Shown: positions 34,679 to 45,032, counted from the first letter of the stretch. The stretch is DNA of 64,000 nucleotides from an uncultured Aquimarina sp. (GCA_947489685.1 CANLEM010000003.1:682001-746000); one strand, 5' to 3'. The notes: generated by a model not told the origin, from the sequence alone. A program made the numbers and translations.

Positions 34679-36028
34679 ATGAAAAAAACAATCGTTCTAA
34701 CAATTTTAGGGACTCTATTAAGCTTCGGTATTCAAGCACAGGAGTACGTACAAACTACTACCAATTCGGCATATCAAAATAAAAGTTTTAGAACATCTGG
34801 TAAATTCTCTATCGGACCATCAGACACAGAACTTGTAGGGGGCTCTCCTTTAAACATTCAAAGAAACTGGGGTAATTGGATGGCTCTTGTAGATGGTTAT
34901 AAAAAGGATGTATATGCTTTTCATAATCCAAATAATGGTGGTCGTATGGAAATGTTCATCCACGATGGAGTGACGAATACCAATAATTTTGGAGTATTTA
35001 CAATCAGAAGAGATGGAAATATTGGTATTGGTACTAACAGTCCTCAAGAAAAGCTACATATCAATGGTAGTATAAGAGGTAATGCTTCAGGAGGAGCTTT
35101 AAAAATTAAAAGTACTTATGGTTATATCGATGTAGGAGCACAAAATGCAAGTTGGGCACATATTTACACAGATAGACCAAAAATCATTTTTAACAAAGAC
35201 ATCTATACGGTTACTAATGGTTTTTCTTCTTACGATAATGATTTAATTCTTAAAACAAAAGGAACTGAACGTATACGTATCGATGATGTTACTGGTAATA
35301 TAGGAGTTGGAACGACAGCACCTGCAGAAAAATTAGAAATAAAAGATGGACGAGTTTTATTGAATGGTTTAAACCCTAGTATCAAGATAAAAAACAGGAC
35401 TGCAGGAGTTGGTTCGTGGATCGATATCGCAGCATCCCCTTGCAATGGCTGTTATTCTAAGTTTGCAAAAAAAGGAAGTGTTGTAATGAGAGCTGTTTCA
35501 TACAAGGGAGACTTCATAGTTTCCAACCCCGGAAATACCAGTATTTCTTTTGCTACAGGAAATTGGAATAGCGCCCCTAACCCTCAACAAGAAAGAATGA
35601 CGATTACAAATATAGGTAATGTTGGTATTGGTACTAAGACGCCCGATGCAAAACTAGCAGTTAACGGAAGAATTCATGCCAAAGAAGTTAAAGTAGATCT
35701 TACTGGTTGGGCAGATTACGTATTTAAAGAAAATTATAGCTTACCTACACTTCAACAAGTAGAAAATCATATCAAAACCAAAGGGCATTTAATTAATATA
35801 CCATCAGAAGCTGAAGTTGTAGAAAATGGTATCCAATTAGGAGAAATGAATGCTAAACTTCTTGAAAAAATAGAGGAGCTAACACTTTATACCATATCAC
35901 AACAAAAGGAAATAGATAGATTAAAAATGGTAGAAACTCAAAACCAAAAGTTAGCACAAAGACTAGCTAAAATTGAAGCACTATTAGAAAACATTAAGAC
36001 CAATGATACCTATGGACAAGAAAAATAA
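34679..36028 (+). CDS. Fibre-like secreted protein of RHS module A
   Basis: 449 residues; signal peptide MKKTIVLTILGTLLSFGIQAQ. The body is repetitive beta sequence with three copies of the G-N-I/V-G-I/V-G-T-x-x-P-x-x-K-L motif (GNIGIGTNSPQEKLHINGS, GNIGVGTTAPAEKLEIKDG, GNVGIGTKTPDAKLAVNGR), a hallmark of trimeric tail-fibre/adhesin shafts. The C-terminus (VDLTGWADYVFKENYSLPTL, GHLINIPSEAEVVENGI, then LLEKIEELTLYTI) ends in a coiled coil that could trimerise. The same C-terminal block closes the fibre-like protein at 43947. The gene overlaps the start of the downstream RHS gene by 17 bases, so they are coupled; it probably acts with the two RHS proteins at the cell surface. Confidence 0.75.
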   Translation: MKKTIVLTILGTLLSFGIQAQEYVQTTTNSAYQNKSFRTSGKFSIGPSDTELVGGSPLNIQRNWGNWMALVDGYKKDVYAFHNPNNGGRMEMFIHDGVTNTNNFGVFTIRRDGNIGIGTNSPQEKLHINGSIRGNASGGALKIKSTYGYIDVGAQNASWAHIYTDRPKIIFNKDIYTVTNGFSSYDNDLILKTKGTERIRIDDVTGNIGVGTTAPAEKLEIKDGRVLLNGLNPSIKIKNRTAGVGSWIDIAASPCNGCYSKFAKKGSVVMRAVSYKGDFIVSNPGNTSISFATGNWNSAPNPQQERMTITNIGNVGIGTKTPDAKLAVNGRIHAKEVKVDLTGWADYVFKENYSLPTLQQVENHIKTKGHLINIPSEAEVVENGIQLGEMNAKLLEKIEELTLYTISQQKEIDRLKMVETQNQKLAQRLAKIEALLENIKTNDTYGQEK

Positions 36029-39000
36029 CACCTTCAAAAAAGCAATACTTTTCTTAGGGTTGTTCATGATAACTTTCATTGGTCAATCACAAGAAAACAA
36101 AGAGTATGATCCTTTTTATGTAAGCGAACATATACCTTCCAGTCCCGAAACTGCAAACCTTGGAGAATATGGAAATTATGCCGCTAGCCCATATAATGGA
36201 ACGGCCAATGTTAATGTCCCTATTTATACCATAGATTGGGAAGGACTGCAAATACCCATTCAACTCAATTATGATACAGGGGGTGTAAAAGTAGCTTCTG
36301 AAGCCAGTTGGGTGGGTCTTAACTGGAGTTTATCTACTTCATTTGGTATTCACCGAAGAGTATATGGGCAAGACGACTTTAGCGAAAAAATCGCAGGAGA
36401 TTATACTGGAGCTCCTAAAAGTGGGTATATTTTCAATGATTTAGATCTGGAATGGCAAGAAGGTACGGCAAGACCATTTCTTGATCACAATGAGATACTA
36501 AACGTACACCATAGTTTTGGATTACAGACTATCGAAGGTCGTGCATCTCGTCATTTAGATACGCAGCCCGATATTTTTAGTGTAAGTCTGTTTGGCCAAA
36601 ATTATAAATTCATGTTAGAAAAGAAAGGATCCCATGAATTTATTGATGCGATAGTTTTTAATAATAAAAACGCTAAAATCACCTTTAACCTTACTGCTAA
36701 GTCTTTTACCTTGATAGACGAGCATGGGTTTACGTATTATTTCAATACTAAAGAAATCAACACAACATTTAATACCATTCAAGGTGGTGATCCAAATAAT
36801 TCAAGTTCATATCAAAGTGCCATAGGAAATATTTTTGCACTTACTAATAGGGCAGATACTGCATTAATTACAAATTGGTCGCTAGATAGAGTAGTTTCTC
36901 CAAGAGGAAGAGAATTAAACTTTACTTATCAAAAAGGGTTACACTTTACATTTCCATCATATTTAATTGTTGGAGGTGGTCGAGATGAAGAAGGAAGATT
37001 AAACTGGCCACAAGAGCAATATGAATCGACTTTATACAAGAAAATTCATACAGTTTCTACTACAGTTATCGAAAACAACTATTTGTCGGCTATACAAGGA
37101 GATTTTGGAGAAGTGAATTTTATTCTTGGCGAACGCAAAGATCTGAGTACCGGAAGTACTTTAAATACACTTTCTAACAATTCGTTTGGAACATATGTGC
37201 TGTATACAGGACAAAGTCAAATACGTTCTTGTCATGGCACATCCAATTCTTGTGGTACAAGTACTTCTCTTTTGCCTCAAAAACTGAATAGTATTGAAAT
37301 TGTAAACTCTAAAGGTAAAAAAGTGATCGATGCACAATTCCATCAAAGCTATTTTAATATTAAGAAGAGCACTGATCCTGTAAAAGAAAGGTACCTACGT
37401 TTAAAATTGGATCGTATAACCGTAAATGGCCGCTCACATGAATTTAATTATTGGCTAGAAAATACTCTTTCTCCAAAAGATAGTAATGGCGTTGATTTTT
37501 GGGGTTATGATAATGGAATTACAACAAATGACACAAAAGTTCCTCGTCTTGGAAGGTTTATTACCTCCAGAGTATTTATGCCTGGTAATAAGGTGAGTAT
37601 TGCACAATCTTTTATGAATTATAACGGAGCTATCCGAAAGAGTAATTTTACCTATGGAAAACGGGGAATATTAACCGAAGTGATCTTTCCGACCAAAGGA
37701 AAAACTACTTTTGATTACGAACCACACGAAGTAGTACTGGAAGCCCCAGCTCCTTTTACGATAACCGAAAGTTTTCCGGCACCCAATCAAAATAGATTGA
37801 AATGGACAGATATGCGAGATGAGTCCAAATTTAAACTTACCTATCAATATCTAAAATGTGCCAAAGACCCTAATTACAATTATTTCGAAAAGGAAACTTC
37901 AGTTATTCAAGGTGATGCTGTACAAATTGAATTGACATTGGGGGCTACGTTTGATGTTGATTTCCCATCTGTTATCAATATCGAAGGATATATGAAAACA
38001 CATACAGGTTGGGATGGGTTAAGCTATTACGCTAACCAACCTATTTTAGTTGTAGAAAATGTTGATACCGGTCAAGAAAAAGTCGTATTTACCTATGCAA
38101 ATGCTCCAAACAGTTATGGAAATTCTTCAGCCGTAAATAATGTTTCTAAAATCATAAATTTGTCTCCTGGAAAATACAAAGTTGTCAGAAGATCAGCGTC
38201 CATACCTGCTGGAGGAAATTATAATGACTACCCTCCTATTCCTGCTGTAGAATATCAGAATACCAACATGATTTTGAATACTTATGAAAGTCTTTCTGAT
38301 CAAGATGTATCAGACTTTATAGAAACTTTTGAAATTGGTGGGCTTCGTGTAAAAAAGATTACGCATAAAGACACCGATAATACATTCCTAAAAGCAACCA
38401 AATATGACTATAATTATCCAAATGAATTAGACGGTCTTGCTTCTTCTGGAGTATTAATGGACGATCTAATTTTCCATTCAAAAGCTTCAGGATTTCATGC
38501 ATATAACCCTAGACAGTATAAGGATTTCAACTTAACGGAAATCAATATGGTCGGAGGTAACAACAGTGCTCAAGGCTCTCACATTGGGTATTCATTGGTT
38601 CGAGAATATAATGTAGACGAAGCTGGAAATGATTTGGGGTGGATCGAACGTAAATACCACAATCAAAAGAATGAATATTTTACAGATAGTTTCAATCTCC
38701 CCTATTCTTATGATAGTTTAATTGGAGACGGTGATCCCTATATTAGCATATTTGGTACAAAAGTTAAATGGACCTGTAGTGGTCTAAACTTTGGTAACAA
38801 TTGTAGAGGAACTTCAAAGTATACCTCAAGTAAAGGATATGCAGAAATCTCAAACACCGTATTACTGGGGTTACCACTACGTCTTAGTTTTGCTCATGCC
38901 AACGGTAATGTACTTGAAGAACGTGTTTTTGCAAAAGACGAAACCCTAATCGAAAAAACAGAAAACACCTATCAGTACCTTAGTGGTAATGTGCCAAATG

Positions 39001-39920
39001 AACACTTTGCAAGTTTTTTGAGTGTAGGACTAAAAATATTAGGTTCTAGTCAAGGAGGAGTATCTTCTCAACTATACGACACATGGGATGAAGGTCCCTG
39101 GGGTGCTAACCACCATACCTATTTTCCTTACTTATTCCCTATTCATCATGGACAAGTATCAAGATTGTTAAATTCAAAGAATTATAAATTTTTTGATAGC
39201 GATGAGTTTATAACGGAACAGGTGAATACCTATAACGAAGATACTCATCATGTAAAAGAACAAAAATCTATTCTGGATCAACAAAAAGAGCAAATAACCA
39301 AACTCTTCTATCCATATGATACCGAAGTATATAATAATCCAAGCATGGATTTACTACGACAAGAAAATCGGGTAGCTACGGTTATACAAAGTGAAACTTA
39401 CAAAAACAACAGAAAGCTTGGTACTGTAGTTTATGAATATGCAAACAATACTAATACCAGAGGTACCACATTGGTTCACAAAATTGCCGTGGGCAAGGCA
39501 GCGCATCCGGTAGATGAAAGAACTGTTTTTGAACTATATGATGATCAAGGAAATGTATTGCAGAAAAAACTAACTGATGGAATAAGAACCACCTATATCT
39601 GGGGGTACGACAAACAATATCCTGTAGCCAAGATTGAAAATGCTACCAGAGCACAGGTTGAAACCTTATCAGGTTTTGGAGCCAATTTTCATACTGGAGC
39701 ATCTGGACTAAGCGGTACGCAAGAAAACACCCTGAGAAATGGTTTAGCAAATGCACTCATCACCACTTATACCTATGATCCACTTATCGGTATAACGGCT
39801 ATGACAGATCCTAAAGGGTATACAACTACCTATCATTATGATGCATCAAACCGATTAGAGTTTGTGAAGGATCATCTAGGAAATCTGGTTTCAGAAAATA
39901 AGTATAACTACAAAAACTAA
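36012..39920 (+). CDS. TcB-like RHS shell protein of module A
   Basis: About 1302 residues from ATG 36012; ATG 36003 is an alternative, but the former gives a normal signal peptide (MDKKNNTFKKAILFLGLFMI, ending GQSQ). It begins like the SpvB/TcB front half: EYGNYAASPYNGTANVNVPIYTI, LQIPIQLNYDTGGVKVASEASWVGLNWSLS. Central YD-type regions include VSPRGRELNFTYQKG and GYDKQYPVAKI. It ends with an RHS stretch (YDPLIGITAMTDPKGYTTTYHYDASNRLEFVKDHLGNLV) and no core or toxin tip. The next gene holds the core, so the two seem to be the halves of one RHS cocoon. Exported by Sec; no T9SS domain. Overlaps the fibre-like gene by 17 bases and is 5 bases from the next. Confidence 0.78.
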   Translation: MDKKNNTFKKAILFLGLFMITFIGQSQENKEYDPFYVSEHIPSSPETANLGEYGNYAASPYNGTANVNVPIYTIDWEGLQIPIQLNYDTGGVKVASEASWVGLNWSLSTSFGIHRRVYGQDDFSEKIAGDYTGAPKSGYIFNDLDLEWQEGTARPFLDHNEILNVHHSFGLQTIEGRASRHLDTQPDIFSVSLFGQNYKFMLEKKGSHEFIDAIVFNNKNAKITFNLTAKSFTLIDEHGFTYYFNTKEINTTFNTIQGGDPNNSSSYQSAIGNIFALTNRADTALITNWSLDRVVSPRGRELNFTYQKGLHFTFPSYLIVGGGRDEEGRLNWPQEQYESTLYKKIHTVSTTVIENNYLSAIQGDFGEVNFILGERKDLSTGSTLNTLSNNSFGTYVLYTGQSQIRSCHGTSNSCGTSTSLLPQKLNSIEIVNSKGKKVIDAQFHQSYFNIKKSTDPVKERYLRLKLDRITVNGRSHEFNYWLENTLSPKDSNGVDFWGYDNGITTNDTKVPRLGRFITSRVFMPGNKVSIAQSFMNYNGAIRKSNFTYGKRGILTEVIFPTKGKTTFDYEPHEVVLEAPAPFTITESFPAPNQNRLKWTDMRDESKFKLTYQYLKCAKDPNYNYFEKETSVIQGDAVQIELTLGATFDVDFPSVINIEGYMKTHTGWDGLSYYANQPILVVENVDTGQEKVVFTYANAPNSYGNSSAVNNVSKIINLSPGKYKVVRRSASIPAGGNYNDYPPIPAVEYQNTNMILNTYESLSDQDVSDFIETFEIGGLRVKKITHKDTDNTFLKATKYDYNYPNELDGLASSGVLMDDLIFHSKASGFHAYNPRQYKDFNLTEINMVGGNNSAQGSHIGYSLVREYNVDEAGNDLGWIERKYHNQKNEYFTDSFNLPYSYDSLIGDGDPYISIFGTKVKWTCSGLNFGNNCRGTSKYTSSKGYAEISNTVLLGLPLRLSFAHANGNVLEERVFAKDETLIEKTENTYQYLSGNVPNEHFASFLSVGLKILGSSQGGVSSQLYDTWDEGPWGANHHTYFPYLFPIHHGQVSRLLNSKNYKFFDSDEFITEQVNTYNEDTHHVKEQKSILDQQKEQITKLFYPYDTEVYNNPSMDLLRQENRVATVIQSETYKNNRKLGTVVYEYANNTNTRGTTLVHKIAVGKAAHPVDERTVFELYDDQGNVLQKKLTDGIRTTYIWGYDKQYPVAKIENATRAQVETLSGFGANFHTGASGLSGTQENTLRNGLANALITTYTYDPLIGITAMTDPKGYTTTYHYDASNRLEFVKDHLGNLVSENKYNYKN

Positions 39921-39925
39921 TAAAA

Positions 39926-42900
39926 ATGATACAACATATTTCTAAATATATCACCGTTGCATTGCTTTTTGTAGTATGCTCACTACAAGCGCAAACACCT
40001 GCTAACATTATAAAAGAAGGAAATTATACCGTTACAGGAACAGAAACCTTAACAGCAGGTCAAAGTATTACCTTAAAACCCAATAGTTGGATTAAATCAG
40101 GGAGTACTTTTTCGGCTATGGTATCCGCAGATGCATATATCGACATCGCTTTTGATAACAACCAAAACTATGTTTTTACCAGAGCATATCAAACGGCAAT
40201 GTCATCAAGTGCTGGTATTAGCAATAATAGCGATGTGATTGAAAGCATTACCTATTTTGATGGATTAGGCAGGCTTAAACAACAAATCGGAATCAAAGCC
40301 ACTCCAGATAAAAATGATCTTGTCACACATATCAATTATGACGATTACGGAAGACAGGCAAAACAGTATTTGCCTTTCGAGTCTTTGGGTGCAGCAGGTA
40401 ATTATAGATCAGTAAACATTAATACAGATATCAACAGCTTTTATCTGAATAAATATTCTGAGGATTTCACCGGAGTACCCATAGCAAATGTCAATGCCTA
40501 TTCTGAAAGTATTTTTGAAGATTCTCCTTTAAGTCGTGTTTTGAAACAAGGAGCTCCAGGAAAAGACTGGAAAGCCAATGCGAATAGCAACTCTGATCAT
40601 ACCATCAAATTTGATTGGAAAACCAATACCGCTAATGAAGTATTCTATTTTTGGGTGAACTTCCATATGGATAATACCGAAGTACCGATTCTGATCAAAG
40701 ATGGATACTATGATGCCGATGCACTCGTGGTAACCATTACCAAAGACGAAAACTGGCAACCTAATCAACAGCATCCCAATGATCATACTACCAAAGAATA
40801 TAATGACAAACTCGGTCGTGTGATCCTAAAAAGAACCTATAATAATGGCGTAGCTCATGATACCTATAATGTATATGATGATTTTGGGAATCTTACTTAT
40901 GTGATTCCACCAAAGGTAACCTTAAGTGCTATCGATGGAGTATCGCCTACAGATCTTTCCGAATTGTGTTACCAGTATATCTATGACTACCGTAATCGTC
41001 TAGTAGAAAAAAAGATACCTGGTAAAGGATGGGAGTATATCGTGTATAACAAACTGGATCAACCCGTAATGACTCAGGATGCAAATCAACGTTCTAAGTC
41101 ACCTAAAGAATGGTTGTTTACTAAATATGATGCCTTTGGTAGAGTGACCTATACAGGAGTTAAAAAAAGCAATGAATCAAGGATAGCTCATCAAAACTCT
41201 GCAAACACAACTGCGGTATATTCTTCATATGAAACTAAACAAAGCAGCAGTAGCTCTCTAGCAGGAACAGCTATTTATTACAGTAACAATGCAGTTCCAA
41301 GATATTTTGATGAGATTTTAACCATCAATTATTACGATGATTATGAAATCGGAGATCAGGTTACTTTTAATCCTGCTGATGGTGCCGGAACCTGGGAAGG
41401 GATGACCCCAGTTGCTAATGTAAAAGGGCTTTCGACCGTATCAAAGATAAAAGTATTAGAAACCAATAAATGGATTACCACGGCTACCTATTATGATGAC
41501 AAAGGAAGGCCTTGGGAAACCCATGTAAAGAATGAGTATCTAGGTACCGAGGATTGGATATTAAACCAACTTGATTTTGTAGGCAAAGTTTTAAAAACAA
41601 GAGCTATGCATATTAAAAATGGCGTAACTATTACAACCGAAGATACTTTTGCTTACGACCACATGGGGAGACTACTTACTCAAAACCAAACCATTAATAA
41701 CCAGGAAGAAGAGCAAATCGTAAACAATACGTATGATGAACTGGGACAGTTAGAAAACAAAGATGTTGGGGGTGGTCTACAAACTGTAGATTATACGTAT
41801 AATATTCATGGATGGCTTACGGGAATTAATGATGTGGATAATATAGGAGACGATCTCTTTACTTTTAAAATTGCCTTCAATACACCACAATATGGAGCTA
41901 CACCACAATATAAATACAATCTAGGTGAAGTGGAATGGAAAACGGCTAATGACAATATTAAAAGATGGTATGCATACGAATATGATGCTTTTGAACGTAT
42001 TTTAAGTGCTAAAAGTCATGATGGAAAATATGATGTACGTGATATTGCCTATGACAAAATGGGTAATCTGGAAAATTTAACACGAAATGGTTGGCAAAAC
42101 TCATCAACATATAACAATTTGGATATCTTAAATTATGAATATGATAGTGGTAATAAACTATTAAATGTTACCGATAGCGGAAATACTAACTATGGGTTTA
42201 AGGATAGAAATATATCCGGAAATGATTATTCTTATGACATCAATGGAAATCTACTATCCGATAAAAACAAAGGAATCACAAGCATACATTATAACCATCA
42301 TAACTTTCCTACCCGAGTTAATATTACCAATTCTGAACATAATGGAAATATACAATACGTTTATGACGCAAATGGTATTAAGCAAAAAAAGACCGCTATT
42401 GAAAATGGAAATGTTACCACGGTTGAATATTCCGGTAATTTTGTTTACGAAAATGGTTCTTTAAAATCCATAACACACCCTGAAGGATATATTGAAAAAG
42501 AAAATGATGGCTCATATAATTATATATATGAACATCGAGATATCTGGAAGAATACCAGAATTACTTATGCCGATGATAATCATGATGGTGCCATACAAAC
42601 TACTGAAATCCGTAGAGAGCAAAACTATTATCCATTTGGAATGCAATGGGAAGGTGTTAATCCAACAATTCGACATGCTAAAAATAACCTAAAAACGTAT
42701 CAAGGACAGGAGTTAACCGAAGAGCTAGGGTTAAATACTCATGAATGGAGATATAGAATGAGTGATCGTAGTATTGGTAGGTTTTGGCAGGTTGACCCTC
42801 TTGCTGAGGACTATATGTACAATGCTACTTATGCCTTTCAAGAAAATAAAATGGGGATCGGAACTGAACTTGAAGGGCTAGAAGTAAAGGAATTTAAAAA

Positions 42901-43516
42901 AGCTAATTTTTTTACTCCAACCTATAAAAAACAGGGTAAAATATTCAGTTACTCCGCGACCTTTAGACGTAAATTAGGGCCTTCCATAAATATTGAGACC
43001 TCGGCGGGTAATACAAAAGCTTCTATTAATGGCACATTTGCCGAAGGAAGTGTCACGGTAACAGATGATAAAAAGATAAAAGGTAAAGCAAACATTTTAA
43101 AAGTTGGTGCTGGTTTTGGTGTAGAAGGTTTAGGAGAATCAAAGGTTTCTCTTTCTGCAGGTCAATTAAAAGGTTCTATATCCGAATCTGGAACAGAGGG
43201 CGAGGCATCTCTTTTGGCCGTTGATCTTTCTGCCACAATTAGAGATGGTTTTACGGTTTCTGAAAGTGGGGCATTAATAAGTAGTAATGAAGATAAAAAT
43301 GGAAAATTCACCGGTTCCTATAAAATTTCTAATGACACATTTTCTGGTGTTTTAAGTGGGAATAAAATTGGTATTGGTGTTGGAGCTGGACCTGTATCAG
43401 TAGCTGGATCTGCAGATGTTGAAGAATCAGGTAATATGCTTAGTAATATTTATAACAAAGTAATGGACTTATTTACAAATGGCTGGAAATCAACCGAAGA
43501 AAGGTTAAATGACTAA
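39926..43516 (+). CDS. TcC-like RHS protein of module A with unknown tip domain
   Basis: 1196 residues; signal peptide MIQHISKYITVALLFVVCSLQAQ. A DUF6443-like N-terminus (ITYFDGLGRLKQQIGIKATP, DYGRQAKQYLPF) precedes many YD repeats (YDDFGNLTYVIPP, YDAFGRVTYTG, YDKMGNLENL, YDINGNLLSD). The RHS-associated core is the Flavobacteriia variant: EWRYRMSDRSIGRFWQVDPL, then ATYAFQENKMGIGTELEG near residues 945-990. The last ~205 residues are a variable tip, Gly/Ser-rich beta sequence (for example AGFGVEGLGESKVSLSAGQL and FSGVLSGNKIGIGVGAGP) that I do not recognise as a toxin. No immunity-like gene follows; a terminator does. Confidence 0.8.
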   Translation: MIQHISKYITVALLFVVCSLQAQTPANIIKEGNYTVTGTETLTAGQSITLKPNSWIKSGSTFSAMVSADAYIDIAFDNNQNYVFTRAYQTAMSSSAGISNNSDVIESITYFDGLGRLKQQIGIKATPDKNDLVTHINYDDYGRQAKQYLPFESLGAAGNYRSVNINTDINSFYLNKYSEDFTGVPIANVNAYSESIFEDSPLSRVLKQGAPGKDWKANANSNSDHTIKFDWKTNTANEVFYFWVNFHMDNTEVPILIKDGYYDADALVVTITKDENWQPNQQHPNDHTTKEYNDKLGRVILKRTYNNGVAHDTYNVYDDFGNLTYVIPPKVTLSAIDGVSPTDLSELCYQYIYDYRNRLVEKKIPGKGWEYIVYNKLDQPVMTQDANQRSKSPKEWLFTKYDAFGRVTYTGVKKSNESRIAHQNSANTTAVYSSYETKQSSSSSLAGTAIYYSNNAVPRYFDEILTINYYDDYEIGDQVTFNPADGAGTWEGMTPVANVKGLSTVSKIKVLETNKWITTATYYDDKGRPWETHVKNEYLGTEDWILNQLDFVGKVLKTRAMHIKNGVTITTEDTFAYDHMGRLLTQNQTINNQEEEQIVNNTYDELGQLENKDVGGGLQTVDYTYNIHGWLTGINDVDNIGDDLFTFKIAFNTPQYGATPQYKYNLGEVEWKTANDNIKRWYAYEYDAFERILSAKSHDGKYDVRDIAYDKMGNLENLTRNGWQNSSTYNNLDILNYEYDSGNKLLNVTDSGNTNYGFKDRNISGNDYSYDINGNLLSDKNKGITSIHYNHHNFPTRVNITNSEHNGNIQYVYDANGIKQKKTAIENGNVTTVEYSGNFVYENGSLKSITHPEGYIEKENDGSYNYIYEHRDIWKNTRITYADDNHDGAIQTTEIRREQNYYPFGMQWEGVNPTIRHAKNNLKTYQGQELTEELGLNTHEWRYRMSDRSIGRFWQVDPLAEDYMYNATYAFQENKMGIGTELEGLEVKEFKKANFFTPTYKKQGKIFSYSATFRRKLGPSINIETSAGNTKASINGTFAEGSVTVTDDKKIKGKANILKVGAGFGVEGLGESKVSLSAGQLKGSISESGTEGEASLLAVDLSATIRDGFTVSESGALISSNEDKNGKFTGSYKISNDTFSGVLSGNKIGIGVGAGPVSVAGSADVEESGNMLSNIYNKVMDLFTNGWKSTEERLND

Positions 43517-43629
43517 CTTAAAGAACAATAATATTATTTCATTAGATACTTTTATTTTGTGATTAATAGTGGCATAAATAAACTACTATATCACATGAAA
43601 ATGTTTTCTTCGAAAATTAACAGTAAAGT

Positions 43630-43655
43630 AAAAAACCACCTTCGGGTGGTTTTTT
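43630..43655 (+). terminator. Strong terminator of RHS module A
   Basis: AAAAAACCACC (43630-43640), loop TTCG, GGTGGTTTTTT (43645-43655): a perfect 11-bp stem with a stable tetraloop and T run. Confidence 0.93.
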
Positions 43656-43894
43656 GCATCCAGGCTATTGGCTTACATATAAAAAACATGATGATATTAT
43701 CGAGATTCATAACACTAAATAAGTTCTGAGTCTACAACTTTATGGGTATAGGGAACTCTTTTTCTCGTATTTATCCAACACGAGTTATGCTAAACCCTCA
43801 ATCTTTCTAACCTAATTCATATCCTAATTCATATCCTAATTTCTCGGTTCTCAAAAAAAAATGAAAAATCAATGGTACTATTTCTAAAATAAGT

Positions 43895-43946
43895 GAACAC
43901 TATTAAAACGAATAATCATTTAATCATAAATATCACCAATATCATT
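43895..43946 (+). repeat. Leader repeat of module B
   Basis: Second copy of the 52-base leader found at 34627-34678, same length to the ATG. The start of the fibre-like frame upstream of the ATG falls inside this leader, which argues for the ATG at 43947. Confidence 0.65.
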
Positions 43947-45032
43947 ATGAAAAATCACATACTCTCAATTTTATTTTTTTGTGCAATAGCACAACTAAGT
44001 TTTAGTCAACAAACACAATACAATGTTACTCCAGGAAATGGTAATGGACTACGTTTTTGGAATAGTAATACCTATAAAATTCATATGGGAAGTACTTCTG
44101 AGTATAAGTTTGGTCCCGTAACTGGTTACAGTATCAAAATGAACATGAGTAATAATCCTGAAAGAGGTTGGACATGGGGTGTGTCTGGTCAAACTCCAAT
44201 AGCAGCACTAAACACTTTAGGAAATTTTAAAACAGCAGGTAGCATAAGTGGTAATACTATTAACGGACTAAAAGGTATTTTTGATTCTAGTAGTTTGGGA
44301 GGTAATGGATGGATTCCTGTTTCTATAGGTCGCGAGTATGCTGCTAATCGAAGAACTTTTGAGTTTGTAGTCGACCCAACTGACACAGGTTCAGGTCATA
44401 CTGCATTCGGAATCACGGATCAATCCGGAAAACTAAGACATGATTTTGTGTCTAAGAAGAAGTTTACATGGATAGATCTTGATGACCATAAAGGAACTCA
44501 TTTTTTTAAGCTTAATAGATCAGAAGATGAACCGGGGAAATTTAACACCTATATACATATGCCAACATCTGATGCTAGAATTGTTATAGGTCAATACGGT
44601 GGGTATTTAAAAGAAGAAGGATATAATTTGGTTGTAAATAATGGAGGAGCCTATGTAAATGGTGATTTTATCGCCAATGGTAATGTAGGTATTGGGACCT
44701 CGACTCCAGATGCAAAATTAGCAGTAAATGGAAGAATACATACCAAAGAAGTAAAAGTTGATCTTGTAGGTTGGGCAGATTATGTATTTAATAAAGATTA
44801 CCAACTACCATCATTGCAACAAGTAGAAAATCATATCAAAACCAAAGGACATCTTATCAATATTCCTTCAGAAGCCGAAGTTGTAAAAAATGGTATCCAA
44901 TTAGGAGAGATGAATGCCAAACTTCTTGAAAAAATTGAAGAACTCACCTTATACACTATTGCACAAGAAAAAAAGCTAAAAATTCAGGAAGAACGTCTTT
45001 CCAAACTAGAAGCTTTAGTGTCAAAACAATAA
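43947..45032 (+). CDS. Fibre-like secreted protein of RHS module B
   Basis: 361 residues from ATG 43947 (signal peptide MKNHILSILFFCAIAQLSFS). The longer frame from 43893 would place the leader repeat in coding sequence and is rejected. The middle has little similarity to the module A protein, but it contains one GNVGIGTSTPDAKLAVNGR motif. From there on the C-terminal ~110 residues are nearly the same as in the module A fibre: KEVKVDLVGWADYVFNKDYQ, KGHLINIPSEAEVVKNGIQL, EMNAKLLEKIEELTLYTIAQ and a terminal coiled coil. The variable N-terminal two thirds and constant C-terminus suggest a common docking or trimerisation end. The next RHS gene starts 49 bases downstream. Confidence 0.75.
   Translation: MKNHILSILFFCAIAQLSFSQQTQYNVTPGNGNGLRFWNSNTYKIHMGSTSEYKFGPVTGYSIKMNMSNNPERGWTWGVSGQTPIAALNTLGNFKTAGSISGNTINGLKGIFDSSSLGGNGWIPVSIGREYAANRRTFEFVVDPTDTGSGHTAFGITDQSGKLRHDFVSKKKFTWIDLDDHKGTHFFKLNRSEDEPGKFNTYIHMPTSDARIVIGQYGGYLKEEGYNLVVNNGGAYVNGDFIANGNVGIGTSTPDAKLAVNGRIHTKEVKVDLVGWADYVFNKDYQLPSLQQVENHIKTKGHLINIPSEAEVVKNGIQLGEMNAKLLEKIEELTLYTIAQEKKLKIQEERLSKLEALVSKQ

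Larger units (their letters stand above)
43517..43946. other. Intergenic stretch between RHS modules
   Basis: 430 bases. It holds the module A terminator, a 12-base tandem repeat (CCTAATTCATAT at 43811-43822 and 43823-43834, with a partial third copy), and at its right end the second leader repeat. A small open frame from 43594 runs through the terminator and looks noncoding. No immunity gene was found here. Confidence 0.6.

Noticed and set aside
43594..43727. Small frame after module A as an immunity gene
   Set aside because: It reads through the terminator hairpin and has no signal, domain or composition expected of a gene.
43893..43946. Longer N-terminus for the module B fibre-like protein
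   Set aside because: It lies in the leader repeat, and the signal peptide begins at 43947.
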